Shown here piece by piece: positions 9,166 to 18,659 of a stretch of 64,000 nucleotides of DNA. The stretch spans positions 310,001 to 374,000 of the forward strand of contig JADJHZ010000005.1 of NCBI GenBank assembly GCA_016707205.1, read 5' to 3'. Made by a program: the position numbers and the translations under genes. The notes below the pieces were generated by a model. That model did no database searches and was not told where the DNA came from. It was given only the letters and a program-made list of their open reading frames with translations. The stretch comes from Haliscomenobacter sp. (GTDB lineage: Bacteria > Bacteroidota > Bacteroidia > Chitinophagales > Saprospiraceae). Each line of letters starts with the position of its first letter. Position 1 is the stretch's first letter.

Positions 9166-9582
9166 CTATTGAAGGGTATCTCGGACCAAAACCCGGGGAA
9201 AAGGCAGGCCCTCTTCGGCCAAAGGCTGAAGGATCAGCGTATCCGGCCCGAGCCGGACGATCTGGTGAATTTGTTCCCTATCGGTAATCCGAAGCGTCAG
9301 TTCTTTTCCTGCTCTGCGGAAACGCCATTTCCCCTCCTGCCGGAGGCTATCCAACTGGAATTCCAACTGGCCGTTATCAAAAAAACGGATTCGGGCAAAT
9401 TGCAATCCAGCCATGATGCTTTCCATATAGCTCGTTTCGGCAAAACTGGCTTCCCGGATAGCCATTTCCTGGCGGGTTGCCGCCAAATCGTACTTCCATT
9501 CCTGACATAAATGGACCTTTTCCTGCCGCCCGGCACAGCTGGAAAACCAGCCAAGGAAGAAAATCAGCCAAATGCTTTTCAT
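9166..9582 (-). CDS. Putative lipoprotein, lipocalin-like
   Basis: A 138-residue protein starting at the ATG at 9582 (MKSIWLIFFLGWFSSCAGRQ). A hydrophobic segment ends in the lipobox FSSC, so the mature protein starts at the cysteine and is membrane-anchored. The first in-frame ATG seven residues upstream would spoil the signal peptide. The mature part has alternating hydrophobic strands (ARIRFFDNGQLEFQLDSL, GKWRFRRAGKELTLRI), as in small lipocalin-like Bacteroidota lipoproteins. No function can be assigned. Confidence 0.7.
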   Translation of the reverse strand: MKSIWLIFFLGWFSSCAGRQEKVHLCQEWKYDLAATRQEMAIREASFAETSYMESIMAGLQFARIRFFDNGQLEFQLDSLRQEGKWRFRRAGKELTLRITDREQIHQIVRLGPDTLILQPLAEEGLPFPRVLVRDTLQ

Positions 9583-9639
9583 GATTTGTTCGTTTAGCCG
9601 CATTAAGGTAAGGGTTCTTTTTAAAATTGGCCTCCAGGT

Positions 9640-10502
9640 CTATTCAACTACTTTCCTGACTTGCGCCCGGAAGTCCTTGGGAGAAACACCCGTCACCGCT
9701 TTAAAATGCTTGTTAAAATGCGATAAGTTATTGAACCCGCTCTCAAAGCTGATCCCCGCGATATTCTGAGTTCCAGTCGACAACAACCGCGTAGCTGGGA
9801 GATCCGGACCTCATTGACAAACTGGGTAAAGGTCTTTCCCGTCAGCCGCTTAAAGAACCGGCAAAAGGCGGGAACGGTCATATTCGCTTTTTCGGCCGCT
9901 TCCCCCAACGTGATTTCTTTTTGAAATCCTGCATTGACATAGTTATATACTTGTTGAATGCGCTCATAGTTCAAGGCATCTACCGGAAGGGAAAACCCAT
10001 CCACATTTAAAGGATAATATTCCGAGGTTGCCGCCAGCCCCTTCATGATTTCCAGCAACGCCAGAAGCCGGTCCAGCCCATCCAGTTCGACCATCTCATT
10101 AAGCCGCTCTCCTACCCAACGTTTTGTATCGCCATAGAAAGAGATCCCGGTTCTTGCCCGCTCGAACAGTTGCCGAATACCTGAAACTTCGGGAACCTCC
10201 CAAAAGTCTCTGCCTAAAAAATCGGACCGCATCTGAACGACAATCTCCGTATGGCTTTCCGACAGCTCTTCGGGGAAGCTTAAGTGGGGCAGGTTTGGGC
10301 CAAGGAAAATCAAATCCCCGTCCTCAAAATACGAAATGTGATTCGCAATATGGCGTTTGCCGCGCCCATGGGAAATGTAAACGATCTCGTACTCGGGATG
10401 GAAATGCCAGAACGGAGCCGCCGCTTCCAACTCCTGCGTAAACCGCTTAAAAGAAAAGGAACTCCCAAATTCGGGGTCGATTTGCTCAAACGATGCTTTC
10501 AT
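9640..10502 (-). CDS. AraC family transcriptional regulator (frame disrupted in the second helix-turn-helix)
   Basis: Residues 1-150 form a cupin-like sensor (WHFHPEYEIVYISHG, GDLIFLGPNLPH), followed by an AraC DNA-binding domain (ITLGEAAEKANMTVPAFCRF). The uninterrupted frame ends at 9693 with an unrelated tail. The true reading resumes one frame over, from about 9787-9792: LLSTGTQNIAG, then SGFNNLSHFNKHFK and SPKDFRAQVRKVVE, with a stop at 9640-9642. One base is missing, probably a C in CGC(C)GG. With the shift the second DNA-binding helix is lost. It is divergent from a HAD hydrolase gene, which is its likely target. Confidence 0.82.
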
Positions 10503-10609
10503 ACCTGATTCCAGTGAATGAACCCCGCCCCCAGGACGAAATCCCTTCCGGGCGGGTTAATTTTATGCTAACAACGCAAAAAGAGAATGCACATACCCTT
10601 CCCGAGGTT

Positions 10610-10617
10610 TATATTTG
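10610..10617 (+). promoter_or_regulatory. -7 promoter element of the HAD hydrolase gene
   Basis: TATATTTG is a perfect match to the Bacteroidota -7 consensus TAnnTTTG, 35 bases before the ATG at 10652. No clear -33 element is visible, which may mean an activator is needed. Confidence 0.45.
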
Positions 10618-10651
10618 CGCCGACATTTTTCACCACGCGCAATACCTCGTT

Positions 10652-11392
10652 ATGGACATCCCTATCGAATTGGTCGCTTTTGATATGGCCGGCACCACGG
10701 TCCAGGATCATCACGAAGTAGAATCCTGCTTCCGGGAAGCGGCCCAAATCACCGGCCTCCACATGACAGAAGATGAAATCCGCTCGGTCCAGGGATGGTC
10801 TAAACGGTTTGTCTTTGAAACCTTCTGGGAACGCCAGATCGGCCAGCGCGATGCGGTTCGGGCGGAAAACGTAGACCATGGGTTCCGGGTTTTCTGCGAT
10901 ATTCTCGAAACCCATTACCTGACCCACCCGGTGGAGCCCACCGTTGGCGCTCTGGAAACCTTCGCGTTTCTCAAAGAGCAGGGGATCAAAATTGCGCTGA
11001 CCACCGGATTCTACCGAAAAGTTGCCGACATTATCCTGGATAAACTTGGCTGGTTGAATGGCCTCGACGATCGCTACGTGGGATCAGACCATTCGCTCAT
11101 CCAGTTCTCCGTGTCCAGCGATCAGGTGGCCCATGGCAGACCGCACCCGGATATGATATTCAAAGCGATGGACGTTCTGGGCGTAAAGGAGGCTTCTAAG
11201 GTAATCGCCGTTGGAGATACCCCTTCGGACATACAGGCAGGACAGGCTGCGGGCTGCGCTTTCTCCGTAGCGTTAGCCAATGGAACCCACGCCCCGGAAG
11301 CCCTAAGCCCTTTTAAACCGGATGCCTTACTGCCTTCCTTGAGAGAACTTGCCCCTTTTTTGCAGGAAATAGCATTTTTACCAAAAAAATAG
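10652..11392 (+). CDS. HAD-superfamily hydrolase, phosphonatase-like
   Basis: A 246-residue cytoplasmic enzyme. HAD motif I is AFDMAGTTV (nucleophile Asp and +2 Asp replaced by Ala-Gly-Thr in the phosphonatase manner), motif II is ALTTGFYR, and motif IV is AVGDTPSDIQAG. The helical cap between motifs I and II and the FDMAGTT signature resemble phosphonoacetaldehyde hydrolase-like proteins. The ATG at 10652 was chosen over 10493 because conserved sequence starts there and the -7 promoter element lies between the two. No other phosphonate genes are nearby, so the substrate is open. Confidence 0.8.
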   Translation: MDIPIELVAFDMAGTTVQDHHEVESCFREAAQITGLHMTEDEIRSVQGWSKRFVFETFWERQIGQRDAVRAENVDHGFRVFCDILETHYLTHPVEPTVGALETFAFLKEQGIKIALTTGFYRKVADIILDKLGWLNGLDDRYVGSDHSLIQFSVSSDQVAHGRPHPDMIFKAMDVLGVKEASKVIAVGDTPSDIQAGQAAGCAFSVALANGTHAPEALSPFKPDALLPSLRELAPFLQEIAFLPKK

Positions 11393-11416
11393 TAGAAATA
11401 ATTCGCAGTTTTCTTG

Positions 11417-11424
11417 TATATTTG
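11417..11424 (+). promoter_or_regulatory. -7 promoter element of a probable small RNA
   Basis: TATATTTG, a perfect -7 match, lies 25 bases after the HAD gene stop. It is followed by a non-coding stretch that ends in a strong terminator, so it should drive a transcript of about 120 bases starting near 11431. Confidence 0.45.
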
Positions 11425-11549
11425 CGGGGATAAACGACGAAATCGACGTTTTGAAAACTCAAAAAATATCTTACCTTTAGATAAAGAACTATTAACTGGG
11501 GTTTAGTTTTACTTTGGGCCGGAACTGTAAAGTTCCGGTCTTTTTTTTT
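11425..11549 (+). ncRNA. Candidate small RNA, about 120 nt (6S-Flavo-like size)
   Basis: Bounded by a consensus -7 box and a strong terminator, with no open frame between. Visible pairing includes AAACG/CGTTT near the 5' end, AAAACT/AGTTTT as a longer-range stem, TATCT/AGATA, and AACTA/TAGTT enclosing AAC/GTT. Length and position fit a stand-alone small RNA. 6S-Flavo RNA has this size, but I cannot confirm the match by eye. Confidence 0.4.
11519..11549 (+). terminator. Strong Rho-independent terminator
   Basis: CCGGAACT (11519-11526), loop GTAA, AGTTCCGG (11531-11538), then TC and nine T residues. The T-run overlaps the stop codon of the convergent porin gene. Confidence 0.85.
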
Positions 11550-13515
11550 AATCGCTCAACCTCCACTTAATTCCAATCCGGAATCCCGAAACCGGCGGCC
11601 AGGGATAATCTGGGGTCTGGTAGAAAAGTTGCCCGTTCATCCAGTTGCTGCTGATATTTTCCACTTTGACAAAGGCCCGGAACTTGGTTACCCGAATATT
11701 GAAATAGGCATCAACGGCAGGATAAAACGGGATCTGCAACCGGTCCTGGAGCTGAAACTGCCCCGTAAGCGGGAAATAATCATCGGAAGAATACGCGGAA
11801 GTGTACCTTAGATCCAAGCCGATCCGGGTATCCAGTACTTTAAAAAGTTTGCCGCTAAAATACAGGCTGTGTTTCCCGGTGAGCAAAGGAAGCCGGAGTA
11901 CATCCCCCGAAACCACCTGAACCGCCCACTGGTTTTCGTTATGGATTTTCCATAGCCTCAAATGCTTGCGCACGAACAGCTGGGAAATGCTGACGGGAGC
12001 GCCCGTTTGCCGCGCTATCCCAGCGGTGTCGAAATAAATGGCCTGGTTAATCAAATGGTAAGCGCCTCCCAGTTCCAGCCCCCATTTCGAGAGAAAGAGC
12101 TTGCCCTGAAGGTTGGTCTCCAGGGTCTTTTTGAACTCATTTCTCCACACGGGCTGCTGGGTCACATAGAACGATTCCTGGACCAGCGTTGGACTATACA
12201 ATTGGTTGAGAAACACCGCTTCCAGCCCTCCCCAACCTCCGAGGAGGGTTTTCATCCGGCCCATCACCCGGTAATCGCCGATACTACCCAACACCCCTAG
12301 CTGGGCCTGAGCTTCCAGTTGCAAGGAAGGCAAAGGAGCCGCCGCCCAGTCGGCGCCGATAAATAGTTCTTGCAGGGAAGAATCAACGGGCTCCTGGTTG
12401 ATCTGGTGCATCACATGGGTAAGGTGGAGTTCCAGGCGGCGATCGCCAGCGCCGGACCCGGAAAACTGGCTGGATTTGACCGCCTGCAGCCGGAACTGGT
12501 TTTCCAGCTTGTTGTGCAGGGTGAAATGGCGAAGCCCCCGGTTATCTGTTTGAAAAAGGCCATAATAGGATGCATCCGAAGCCGGGCTTGGGTCGAAAAA
12601 AATATACGTGCTGCTCCGATAGCCGATCCGGTGGCTCACCCTCCAAATGCGCCGCGAAGGAGGAAGGGAATCCGGCGCCAGCGTATCTCGCTTCACCAGG
12701 TCGAGGTAATGGGTATAAAGGACCTCCTGATGCCGGTGCCGGGTACCTGCGTTATCCAGATAGACATCGGTGGCATTCGGGGTGAAAAAGGCGCCTTCCC
12801 GCACCGGTTCCTCCACGATTCCGCCGTTGTCGTCGTGTTCCAGCTTGTTATCGGCATAAGCAAAGAATCCCTGGTAGCTCCCATTTTTGGCCTGTATCCA
12901 GAACCCCAGCCCCAGGGAGGTATTCCGAACGCGTTGGTTGGGAAAAAGGTCGGCGGTACCCAATTGGCCCAGGCGCCGGTAATCTATTGAAAAATTCAGT
13001 CCATTGGCGAAATTCCGGCTAAACTGAGCGAAAAAGTCGCTGTTGTTCTGCTCGGCGCCCCGATTAAACCCAAGGTTGGTATACGCCCGCTGGAGCCGGT
13101 AAAAGGGGACCGATTCCGCCGGGAGCAGGTACAGGTCGTATTGATGGAAACCGGGGTCAAACCCCCGGCGCAAACGCGGCTCGTACACCAACGCCTGATG
13201 GGCAGAGCCCGGAACGCCCAGATTTTTGTAGTCCCAAACCCGTCTTCGCGCCGGATCGTACTGGTGAAAAAAATCGTCGAGCAGGGAATCGGAAAAGGCA
13301 ACCGCCTGCCCGGGGTTTCCCGCGTAAAGGAAATAGACGGGGAAGGTGTCGGGTTCCTCCTGCTCAAGGATCAGGGGCTGCTGAGCGGAAGCGCCGGCGC
13401 CGGCGGAGCTTCTCGGTCCGGTAGGAAAACCTTGGCCCTGTGCGGAAAAACCGGACAGGGCCAAAACGACGATTATTCCCAAGCTTGCCGGGAAATGATC
13501 AAACATACGCCTCAT
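11548..13515 (-). CDS. Putative outer-membrane porin (Porin_10-like)
   Basis: A 655-residue protein with a signal peptide (IIVVLALSGFSAQGQ) and a long series of amphipathic beta strands, ending in a typical outer-membrane barrel strand with a C-terminal aromatic pattern (GFRIGIKWRLSD). The N-terminal block VYFLYAGNPGQAVAFSDSLL and the paired SDFFAQFSRNFANGLNFSIDYRR segment match the putative porin family found beside lipid and cell-envelope genes in Bacteroidota. It is the third gene of a leftward run recN-fabI-porin with gaps of 30 and 22 bases. Confidence 0.75.
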   Translation of the reverse strand: MRRMFDHFPASLGIIVVLALSGFSAQGQGFPTGPRSSAGAGASAQQPLILEQEEPDTFPVYFLYAGNPGQAVAFSDSLLDDFFHQYDPARRRVWDYKNLGVPGSAHQALVYEPRLRRGFDPGFHQYDLYLLPAESVPFYRLQRAYTNLGFNRGAEQNNSDFFAQFSRNFANGLNFSIDYRRLGQLGTADLFPNQRVRNTSLGLGFWIQAKNGSYQGFFAYADNKLEHDDNGGIVEEPVREGAFFTPNATDVYLDNAGTRHRHQEVLYTHYLDLVKRDTLAPDSLPPSRRIWRVSHRIGYRSSTYIFFDPSPASDASYYGLFQTDNRGLRHFTLHNKLENQFRLQAVKSSQFSGSGAGDRRLELHLTHVMHQINQEPVDSSLQELFIGADWAAAPLPSLQLEAQAQLGVLGSIGDYRVMGRMKTLLGGWGGLEAVFLNQLYSPTLVQESFYVTQQPVWRNEFKKTLETNLQGKLFLSKWGLELGGAYHLINQAIYFDTAGIARQTGAPVSISQLFVRKHLRLWKIHNENQWAVQVVSGDVLRLPLLTGKHSLYFSGKLFKVLDTRIGLDLRYTSAYSSDDYFPLTGQFQLQDRLQIPFYPAVDAYFNIRVTKFRAFVKVENISSNWMNGQLFYQTPDYPWPPVSGFRIGIKWRLSD

Positions 13516-13537
13516 GTTAATAGACCCTTTCGGGCGC

Positions 13538-14344
13538 TTAGTTCATATCCAGAATTGCCGGGCTCATTCCCATACTGGAAAAACCGCCGTCGTGATACAG
13601 GTTTTGCATGGTCACCATCCGGGTCAGGTCGGAAAAGAGCGTAACGCAGTAGTCGGCGCATGCCTCTGCCGAGGCGTTGCCCAAAGGCGACATTTTCTCG
13701 GCATACGTAAAGAACTCGTCAAACCCCTTCACCCCTGATCCGGCCGTTGTCCGTGTAGGCGATTGAGAAAGGGTATTTACCCTTACTTTTTTGGCTGTCC
13801 CGTAGTGATAGCCAAAACTGCGGCCAAAAGACTCGAGCAAGGCCTTGGATTCAGCCATTTCGCTGTAATCCGGGAAGGTGCGCTGGGCAGCGATGTACGA
13901 CAGCGCCAGGATGGAGCCCCATTCCTGCATAGCGTCGAGTTTCCACAAGGTTTGCATCATCTTGTGAAACGAGATAGCCGACACGTCGAAGGTTTTCAGC
14001 ATCCATTCGTAGTTGAGGTCGGTATAGTCCTTCTTTTTGCGCACGTTGACCGACATGCCGATGGAGTGCAGGACAAAATCCAGGGGTCCGCCCAGGATAG
14101 CCATCGATTTGACGAACAGATTTTCCAGATCTTCCTCGCTGGTGGCATCCGCAGGAATGATCTGGGCGCCCGTGATTTCGGAGAGCTTTTGGATTTCGCC
14201 AAAACGCATAGCCACCGGCGCATTGGTGAGGGTGATGGCCGCTCCTTCTTCCACGCAGCGCACCGCAATTTTCCAGGCGATCGAATTTTCATCCAGGGCG
14301 CCAAAGATTACCCCGCGTTTTCCTTTCAATAGGTTGTTTCCCAT
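13538..14344 (-). CDS. fabI: Enoyl-[acyl-carrier-protein] reductase (FabI)
   Basis: A 268-residue short-chain dehydrogenase that reduces trans-2-enoyl-ACP in the last step of each fatty-acid elongation cycle, using NADH. The FabI nucleotide-binding start GVIFGALDENSIAWKIA (residues 11-27), the HSIGMS block (93-98) and the catalytic Tyr-x6-Lys pair (Y160 and K167 in YSEMAESK) are all present. Length is normal. It follows recN by 30 bases and precedes the porin by 22, so the three are probably cotranscribed. Confidence 0.95.
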   Translation of the reverse strand: MGNNLLKGKRGVIFGALDENSIAWKIAVRCVEEGAAITLTNAPVAMRFGEIQKLSEITGAQIIPADATSEEDLENLFVKSMAILGGPLDFVLHSIGMSVNVRKKKDYTDLNYEWMLKTFDVSAISFHKMMQTLWKLDAMQEWGSILALSYIAAQRTFPDYSEMAESKALLESFGRSFGYHYGTAKKVRVNTLSQSPTRTTAGSGVKGFDEFFTYAEKMSPLGNASAEACADYCVTLFSDLTRMVTMQNLYHDGGFSSMGMSPAILDMN

Positions 14345-14374
14345 GATACTTTTGGTTTCAGCTGATTTATGTTC

Positions 14375-16039
14375 TTATCCGGCCTTGAGCTGAAGCAACT
14401 CCCGGGCGTTCTCCATAGCGGAATCGCTTGGCGGGCTTTGACTCAGCATGGTGGCGATAGCCAGCACCCGGTCCTCTTCGTCTAACGCTTTTACCTTCGT
14501 CAGCGTGCGATCGTCTCTAATTTGTTTATACACAAAGAAATGGCGATCCGCCTTGGAAGCGATCTGGGGGGAGTGGGTAATGGTCACCACCTGATGTTCG
14601 TTGGATAACTTGCGCAAAATATTCCCCATCTTCAGCGCTACATCGCCGGAGATACCGGAATCAATCTCGTCGAAGATCAGGGTCGGCAAAGGGATGGAAC
14701 TGGCGACCAGAGATTTGGTAACTAAAGCCAGGCGGGACAACTCCCCGCCGGAGGCGACATCCCGGATGGCCTGCAAGCGACTCCCTTTGTTGGCCGCAAA
14801 GAGGAAACTGACCTCGTCCCATCCATTCGGGCCAAGCCCCGAAAGCAAGTGGAACTGCACCTCAAACTGGGCGTACTCCATCGCCAAAAGCCCCAAAAGG
14901 TCTACAACCTGACGGGAGAAGTCGTCTTTGACCGATTTTCTGCGCTCGCTCAGCTCTTGAGCCATGCGAATCAACGCCCCTTCCTGCTGCTCAATCTGCG
15001 TCCGCAGCGCTTGGATTTCCGCGCTTTGGTCAGCAAACCCGCCCAGTTGCGCTTCGATCTGTTGGCGAATTTCAAGCAATTCCCCAATGCTGACAACCCC
15101 ATGCTTTTTCTGCAACCGGTAAATCAGATCCAGCCTGGCTTGTATTTGCTGAATGCGTTCGGGGTCGTATTCGGTATCCTCGGCCACTTTTTCCAGATCG
15201 GCGCCCAAGTCCTGGAGCTCTGCAATCACCCCGCCGAGCCGCTCCTGAAGCCGGGCCATCCGGGAATCAAACCGGCTGACCTGCCCCAGCAGGTGTCCGG
15301 TGTGTTGCAATTGTCCCACAACAGCCTGCTCGCTTTCGATCAATTGAGCATACAGTCCGCCAGCTGTTTTTTTGATTTCTTCGGCGTGGGAAAGGGCGGT
15401 GAGATCGCCCTCCAGTCCTTCCTGTTCCCCGGCTTGCAGCGCAGCAGCTTGGAGTTCTTCCAGTTGGAAAGCCAGGAACTCCGATTCCTTATTCGACCTG
15501 GAACGCAGCTGATCGAGTTGATCGAGCTGGCGCTTGTTGCTCTGGTAGGCGCGGAATAACTGGCGGTAAGCAGCAAGATGGCCTTTATTGCCAGCCAGTG
15601 CGTCCAGCATCTTTAACTGAAACGAGGTGTTGTGAATGTCCAGGGTGTCGAACTGCTGGTGCAAGTCTACTAATTGAGAACAAAGGTCCTGCATTAGCTT
15701 CAGGTTGACGGGCGTATCGTTGATAAAGGCTCTCGACTTTCCAGCCGGAGTGAATTCCCTTCGAAGCACCAGTTCGTCCTCGTAATCGATGTCGTTTTCC
15801 TGGAAAAATTCCTGAAGCTCATACGAACGGATGTCGAAAAAGCCTTCCACCACGCATTTTTCCTGCTCATTGAACAAGGCTTTATTGTCTGCCCGGTTGC
15901 CCATGATCAAACCCAGCGCGCCGAGCAGAATCGATTTGCCCGCCCCGGTCTCTCCGGTAATAATGGTGAGCCCGTCTGCAAAATGCAGATCCAGTTCTTC
16001 AATAATAGCGTAATTCCGGACATGAAGCCTTTTAATCAT
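14375..16039 (-). CDS. recN: DNA repair protein RecN
   Basis: A 554-residue SMC-like ATPase for double-strand break repair. Walker A is GETGAGKS early in the protein (about residues 28-35), followed by a long coiled-coil arm (EELQAAALQAGEQEGLEG and QIEQQEGALIRMAQELSER). The ABC signature region ASGGELSRLALVTK and Walker B TLIFDEIDSGISG lie near the C-terminus. The ATG at 16039 (MIKRLHVRNYAI) is the canonical RecN start; an in-frame codon 41 residues further upstream gives a sequence unlike the family. Confidence 0.95.
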   Translation of the reverse strand: MIKRLHVRNYAIIEELDLHFADGLTIITGETGAGKSILLGALGLIMGNRADNKALFNEQEKCVVEGFFDIRSYELQEFFQENDIDYEDELVLRREFTPAGKSRAFINDTPVNLKLMQDLCSQLVDLHQQFDTLDIHNTSFQLKMLDALAGNKGHLAAYRQLFRAYQSNKRQLDQLDQLRSRSNKESEFLAFQLEELQAAALQAGEQEGLEGDLTALSHAEEIKKTAGGLYAQLIESEQAVVGQLQHTGHLLGQVSRFDSRMARLQERLGGVIAELQDLGADLEKVAEDTEYDPERIQQIQARLDLIYRLQKKHGVVSIGELLEIRQQIEAQLGGFADQSAEIQALRTQIEQQEGALIRMAQELSERRKSVKDDFSRQVVDLLGLLAMEYAQFEVQFHLLSGLGPNGWDEVSFLFAANKGSRLQAIRDVASGGELSRLALVTKSLVASSIPLPTLIFDEIDSGISGDVALKMGNILRKLSNEHQVVTITHSPQIASKADRHFFVYKQIRDDRTLTKVKALDEEDRVLAIATMLSQSPPSDSAMENARELLQLKAG

Positions 16040-16170
16040 AACCCGAAGGATAGCGCAGTTTTTTTTGCGTTGGATCAAAAATACAGGTTTTGCCGCATTG
16101 CGGGAAAGAAAAACCAACTTTCCACGTTTCCGCAGGCGAAGACCATACCGGCAAGGTCCCACGAATTCGT

Positions 16171-16178
16171 TACCTTTG
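16171..16178 (+). promoter_or_regulatory. -7 promoter element of the 169-aa lipoprotein gene
   Basis: TACCTTTG matches TAnnTTTG and lies 22 bases before the ATG. No convincing -33 element is visible. Confidence 0.4.
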
Positions 16179-16200
16179 ACTTGAAACCTTTGTATAGCCT

Positions 16201-16710
16201 ATGAAAACCAAGATCTGTTTTGGGTTGCTCGTTTTGCTTTTGGCGTTCGCTTCCTGTAAAGAAAAAAAGGAGACCGGGCTAAATTGGCCCGTGCTGGACT
16301 TAATGCCGCATGGACTACCCATCGCCGTTATGGCGCCGGATAGCGCGCGGGTCAGTGTGACCAAGGTGGGTGCTATTGAAGATGTTACGGTGATCAATGA
16401 AGGGGCTGAACGCTACTCCGTGCAAATCTACGTCCAACCGGTTATCACCAGCGATATGGCGGAACTCAAGGCCAACCAGATCAACGAGGTGAAAAGCAAT
16501 GCAGACTTCCTGCAAATCCTGGAAGAGGACGAGCGAAGTTTTCTCTACAGCCTCAAGCAACTGAATGGAACCACCTACAGTTTCCGCTACGTGCACTTGC
16601 AGGCAGATAAGGAATACGTGTTTACTACGGGCTTTAACGAGACGTTTACGCTGGAGGAGGCCAAACGGCTCCTTCAGGCGGTGCGGCAAAACCAGGAAAC
16701 AGGCGAATGA
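16201..16710 (+). CDS. Putative lipoprotein of unknown function (169 aa)
   Basis: The signal peptide MKTKICFGLLVLLLAFASC ends in the lipobox AFASC, so the mature protein is a lipoprotein starting CKEKKETGLN. The rest is soluble with mixed strands and helices. I do not recognise the domain. It is divergent from recN and followed by 248 bases without a gene before the convergent histidine kinase. Confidence 0.75.
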   Translation: MKTKICFGLLVLLLAFASCKEKKETGLNWPVLDLMPHGLPIAVMAPDSARVSVTKVGAIEDVTVINEGAERYSVQIYVQPVITSDMAELKANQINEVKSNADFLQILEEDERSFLYSLKQLNGTTYSFRYVHLQADKEYVFTTGFNETFTLEEAKRLLQAVRQNQETGE

Positions 16711-16958
16711 ATCGCTCAGGCCTTCCGGAAGGTTTCTAGCCTCAACACCAACAGGATCAAGAGCAATACGATGAATATGATCATGGGACAAACATTGGGA
16801 TATTAAAAAACCGGGGGCGCTTCAATCATTGTCCCAAGTTAAGCGAAACCAATTAACGTGTCAAGGGCGCTAACGATTTGTTAACTTTTTCTGGGGGGAG
16901 GACCGATTGGGGGCAATTGTTTTGATTCATCCAATAACCACCCTCAACAGTCCTTTTC

Positions 16959-18659
16959 TCATACCTCCCTAAATCCCAACTCAAAAACAGCCCCTGCGCC
17001 TTTGGATTTTTTAAGCGCAATTCCTCCCCCCATAGCCCCCATAAACTCTTTGGAAATCGCCAGGCCAAGGCCGCTTCCTTTTTGGCCGCCGGGCACAGTA
17101 AAGAAGCGTTGGAAAATCTGATCCTGGTATTCGATCGGAATGCCCGGTCCTTTGTCGGAGATAACGATCAGCACAAAACCCGTTTCGGAACGAAAAACCT
17201 CCAGAACCACGGTTTCATGGTTTGGGGAATAGCGAATGGCGTTTGACAATAAATTGATCAGAACCCAGGCAGCTTTTTCCTTATCGGCTTTTATTCGGGG
17301 AGAGGGGTGAGGAATATTTAACTGTATGGAAACGCCTTTCTCTTTTGCTTGGTTTTTTACCGTTTCCACGGCATATTGAATCATCTCTTCTACTTCAACG
17401 GAGATCATATTGAGGTTAATGTTTCCGGCTTCTGCCTGGGTGACATCCAGGAGCTCGCTGACCAGTCTGATCAGCCGTTGGTTGTCCCTCCTTAAATCCT
17501 GAATAATCTCATTTTGTTCGGGCGTAAGAGATCCGGTTTTATTATTTTCCAGCAGCTTAAGCCCAATATCAGTGGAAGCGAGCGGAGTCTTCAACTCATG
17601 AGAAATCGTAGCCAGAAAGTTTGTTTTGGCGATGTCTTTCTCCTGAAAAACGGTAATGTTTTTCAAGGTGTAAACGACGCCCAGTTCTACCCCTTCCCGT
17701 TTTATCCGATTCGTTTCCCGGACAAAAAAGTTTTCTTTTCCGTCAACCACGATCTTAAACGTGGAAGATTGGTTGGGTTCTAAAAGAAAGCGGAACAAGT
17801 CGCTTCGGGCGGCCACTAGCTCTGGAGCCTTCCCAATGATATCCGACGCAGGCATATTCAAAAGCTGGAGAGCCTGTTCGTTGGCAAAAAGCACGGCGCC
17901 CCCGTTATCGATAGCGATACTGGCATCGCGGAGGCTGTTGATGACGGCCTCTGCTCTTAATTTTTCAAACAAGGTTTGCGCAAGGTTGCTATGCTCGTAT
18001 TCATCGAGCTTTTGGGCCATCAGGTTGAACGCTTCCGCCATTTCGCCAAATTCATCTTCGGACCGGATATGGATGCGCTGATCGTAGTTTTTTCCCGCGA
18101 TAGCCCGGATGCCATGCGTTAGTTCCACGATAGGACTTGCGATGTATTTGGGGAAAAAGAACAAGAACCCCAGGGCAACAAAAAAAATAAGGGCGGCAAT
18201 GAGCGAGATATAGATCAGGGCGCGGTCGGCTGTATTTTTCGCCTGTTCGTTTTTGCGTTCAATGGCATCCATATTTAAACTCAAAACGAGTTGAATATCC
18301 CTCTGAAGGGAATCCACCAGGCCTTCAAACCCGCCTGATTTGGCGCGGAATTTTTCGAAGTCGCGCCGGATGCTCCTGGTCGCTTCTTTCTCCCCTGGTT
18401 CGGTAATATTGATCTCCTGTTTTTTCAAAGTTTGATTAAACTGCTCGACGGCCGCCGTGGGGTTAACCAAAAAACTGTCGAGCTGACGTTGCATAGCGTG
18501 GCTGTACTTGAGGCTTTCGAAGTTATTTTTCAAAATCTGCTCTGCGTCCCCCCTCATCAGGGTAAGATAATAAATCCCCAACCCGCCACTAAGGAGCAAG
18601 AGCAGGAAGAGGAACAGTATCCCCAGGCCAATTTTTTGTTTCAGGTTCAGATTATACAT
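16959..18659 (-). CDS. Membrane sensor histidine kinase (HAMP-PAS-HisKA-HATPase), partner of the KdpD module
   Basis: A 566-residue kinase. Transmembrane helices at about 10-34 and 148-170 bracket a 115-residue periplasmic helical region. A HAMP domain follows (170-225), then a PAS domain (about 235-340), a HisKA helix with the phospho-accepting H354 in ISHELKTPL, and a HATPase domain ending GQKGSGLGLAISKEFM. The start ATG overlaps the stop of the KdpD module gene (TAATG), which suggests translational coupling. In Bacteroidota the KdpD sensor is often split into a separate KdpD/USP protein and a histidine kinase, as here. The likely partner is the sigma-54 response regulator at 26097-27443. 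Confidence 0.88.
   Translation of the reverse strand: MYNLNLKQKIGLGILFLFLLLLLSGGLGIYYLTLMRGDAEQILKNNFESLKYSHAMQRQLDSFLVNPTAAVEQFNQTLKKQEINITEPGEKEATRSIRRDFEKFRAKSGGFEGLVDSLQRDIQLVLSLNMDAIERKNEQAKNTADRALIYISLIAALIFFVALGFLFFFPKYIASPIVELTHGIRAIAGKNYDQRIHIRSEDEFGEMAEAFNLMAQKLDEYEHSNLAQTLFEKLRAEAVINSLRDASIAIDNGGAVLFANEQALQLLNMPASDIIGKAPELVAARSDLFRFLLEPNQSSTFKIVVDGKENFFVRETNRIKREGVELGVVYTLKNITVFQEKDIAKTNFLATISHELKTPLASTDIGLKLLENNKTGSLTPEQNEIIQDLRRDNQRLIRLVSELLDVTQAEAGNINLNMISVEVEEMIQYAVETVKNQAKEKGVSIQLNIPHPSPRIKADKEKAAWVLINLLSNAIRYSPNHETVVLEVFRSETGFVLIVISDKGPGIPIEYQDQIFQRFFTVPGGQKGSGLGLAISKEFMGAMGGGIALKKSKGAGAVFELGFREV

Noticed and set aside
16716..16784. 22-aa hydrophobic frame (MIIFIVLLLILLVLRLETFR) after the histidine kinase
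   Set aside because: It looks KdpF-like in size, but the real kdpF is at 25468-25578. No promoter or conserved end is visible and a chance frame is likely.
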